Shown here in pieces: positions 62,681 through 64,000 of a DNA stretch of 64,000 bases. The first letter of the stretch is position 1, and each line of letters begins with the position of its first letter. Below the pieces are notes generated by a model. The model ran no database searches. It was given only the letters and a program-made list of their open reading frames with translations, and was not told the origin of the DNA. Source of the DNA: Aquimarina latercula DSM 2041 (GTDB taxonomy: Bacteria > Bacteroidota > Bacteroidia > Flavobacteriales > Flavobacteriaceae); assembly GCF_000430645.1 (NCBI RefSeq), contig NZ_AUMK01000010.1, forward strand, positions 186,001-250,000, given 5' to 3'. Made by a program: the position numbers and the translations under genes.

Positions 62681-64000
62681 ATGGCGTTGCAATCTAACAC
62701 TCAAATATTTATTGGAGGAACAGCAATAAATGCTTATAAACGATTAATGCTGCATCAAGAAATCGATGCGCATCATGTACTAGAATTAGTTTGTAGAATG
62801 GATGTTCTAGAAAATATAACTGGAGATATTGCTTCTCAAACCAAGGATTATCTAGGGCAAATAATTACGATACAAATTTCATCTATAGGAACCTTTACAG
62901 GGTATAAAGAATTTGAGTTTAAAGGGGTAGTAACCTCTGTCAATAGCACCAAGGGGTTCCATCAACAAAATGGAGATCTAGTGACTATAAAAGCTCATAG
63001 TTGTAGTATTATAGCTGATGATGGACCACATTACAATTCTTTTAATGACGTCGATCTTACCACCATTTTAGATGAAACATTTAAAGGTTATGATCAGTCA
63101 AAATTAAAAACTATCTTCAACCCATCTGGATCGGATAACATTCATTACAGTGTACAAAATAAAGAAAGCGCTTTTCAATATTCAAGTCGATTAGCTGCAC
63201 AATATAGCCAATGGTTTTACTACGATGGAAGTGCTCTTATATTCGGTAGACCAGAAGACCAAGAGGAAGTTACTTTAACTTATGGACACGATCTTCAGGA
63301 ATTTTCTTTGGATTTAAAACCTACATCCAATAGTTACAAATATTTTACTAACGACTACCTTACAGATGGACAGCATGAAAAAGCAACAAATGAAGTTAGT
63401 TCTGGTGTAAATGGATATAATGGTTTTACTAGTAATAAAGGAGATGAAATCTTTCCTAATGAAACTAATATTTATTTAAATTCTTACAACGATCCATCTC
63501 TAAAACAAAGATTAGATACACATGTAGAACAGCAGAAAAAAGCTGAAGAAATAAAGCAGGTGATTTTTAAAGGATCTAGCGACAATCCTGGAGTAAAAAT
63601 TGGACAAGTAGTTACTATCAAAGGAGAAGGTGCTGACTATGGTAGTTTTAGAATTACTAAAGTAACTCACACGAATACAGAAAACGGAAGATATCAAAAT
63701 AAATTCGAAGGAGTAACTGCTGATTTGGACGTATATCCAAATACGAACCTAATGGCGTTTCCTAAGAGTGAATCTCAGGTTGCAATTGTAAAAGAAAATA
63801 GTGATCCCGACGGAATAGGAAGAATACGAGTACAATTTCCTTGGCAAAGGGAAACAGGAGAATTAACTCCTTGGTTACGTATTGTCACTCCGCACGCTGG
63901 AGGAGAAAAAGGTTTTCATTTCATACCCGAGCTTGACGAAGAAGTATTGATTGGTTTTGAAGGGGGTAATGCAGAAAGACCTTATGTATTGGGAACTTTA
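62681..64000 (+). CDS. vgrG: VgrG (TssI) spike protein, truncated by window end
   Basis: The first 440 residues are visible, starting at ATG 62681 (MALQSNTQIFIGGTAIN). They contain the gp27-like hub domains (KESAFQYSSRLAAQYSQWFY) and the start of the gp5 OB domain (SDPDGIGRIRVQFPWQRETG, PWLRIVTPHAGGEKGFHF, PELDEEVLIGFEGGNAERPY). VgrG trimers tip the Hcp tube and carry effectors. The beta-helix tip and any cargo gene are beyond the right edge. Confidence 0.95.
   Translation, partial: MALQSNTQIFIGGTAINAYKRLMLHQEIDAHHVLELVCRMDVLENITGDIASQTKDYLGQIITIQISSIGTFTGYKEFEFKGVVTSVNSTKGFHQQNGDLVTIKAHSCSIIADDGPHYNSFNDVDLTTILDETFKGYDQSKLKTIFNPSGSDNIHYSVQNKESAFQYSSRLAAQYSQWFYYDGSALIFGRPEDQEEVTLTYGHDLQEFSLDLKPTSNSYKYFTNDYLTDGQHEKATNEVSSGVNGYNGFTSNKGDEIFPNETNIYLNSYNDPSLKQRLDTHVEQQKKAEEIKQVIFKGSSDNPGVKIGQVVTIKGEGADYGSFRITKVTHTNTENGRYQNKFEGVTADLDVYPNTNLMAFPKSESQVAIVKENSDPDGIGRIRVQFPWQRETGELTPWLRIVTPHAGGEKGFHFIPELDEEVLIGFEGGNAERPYVLGTL

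Overview
The window is AT-rich and reads as chromosome of a marine flavobacterium (Bacteroidota, Flavobacteriaceae). I infer this from the SusC/SusD pair, a type IX secretion C-terminal sorting domain, the Bacteroidetes subtype (iii) type VI secretion genes, bacillithiol synthesis, the gene order ftsK-lolA-lptF/G-ribB, and many Bacteroidetes promoters with a TAnnTTTG -7 box. An Aquimarina-like genus would fit but is not proven.

Layout: 1-15.6 kb is a minus-strand polysaccharide utilisation locus for a laminarin-like beta-glucan. It holds a sodium-solute symporter, a membrane-spanning LuxR-type regulator, SusC, SusD, a surface glycan-binding lipoprotein, a GH16, a GH3 and the start of a second GH16. 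15.7-34.3 kb is mostly housekeeping: cytochrome c assembly, a DUF2520/KdsC-like/RdgB operon, NhaC, a nitroreductase, a DegT aminotransferase, RibB, LptF/G, LolA, FtsK, DgkA and Tpx. Inside it, 21.6-22.45 kb contains three tandem gene-free units that look like a small-RNA family under one activator. 34.4-43.9 kb carries a secreted M36-like metalloprotease, thioredoxin/peroxiredoxin genes, a hybrid histidine kinase, a trans-sulfuration enzyme, BshB1, an M28 peptidase and tRNA-His and tRNA-Ser. 44.0-51.1 kb is a photolyase/cryptochrome cluster: three different photolyase-family proteins, FolE, a flavin reductase, a small membrane protein, and DUF2256, DUF2805 and DUF2452 proteins. Two copies of an identically spaced palindrome lie in front of its two transcription blocks. 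51.5-53.3 kb is an M61 peptidase. 53.4 kb to the right edge is a T6SSiii locus: tssO, tssK, tssP, tssF and tssE on the minus strand; an NlpC/P60 lipoprotein, tssG, tssN, two tssD (Hcp) and a truncated vgrG on the plus strand. TssB, TssC, TssH, TssQ and TssR are not in the window.

How the genes work together: the first block senses, imports and breaks down beta-glucan. The photolyase block combines light-driven DNA repair with pterin and flavin supply, probably under a common light- or stress-responsive regulator that is not encoded here. The last block builds a contractile antibacterial injection machine. The least explained element is the three-unit array at 21.6-22.45 kb.
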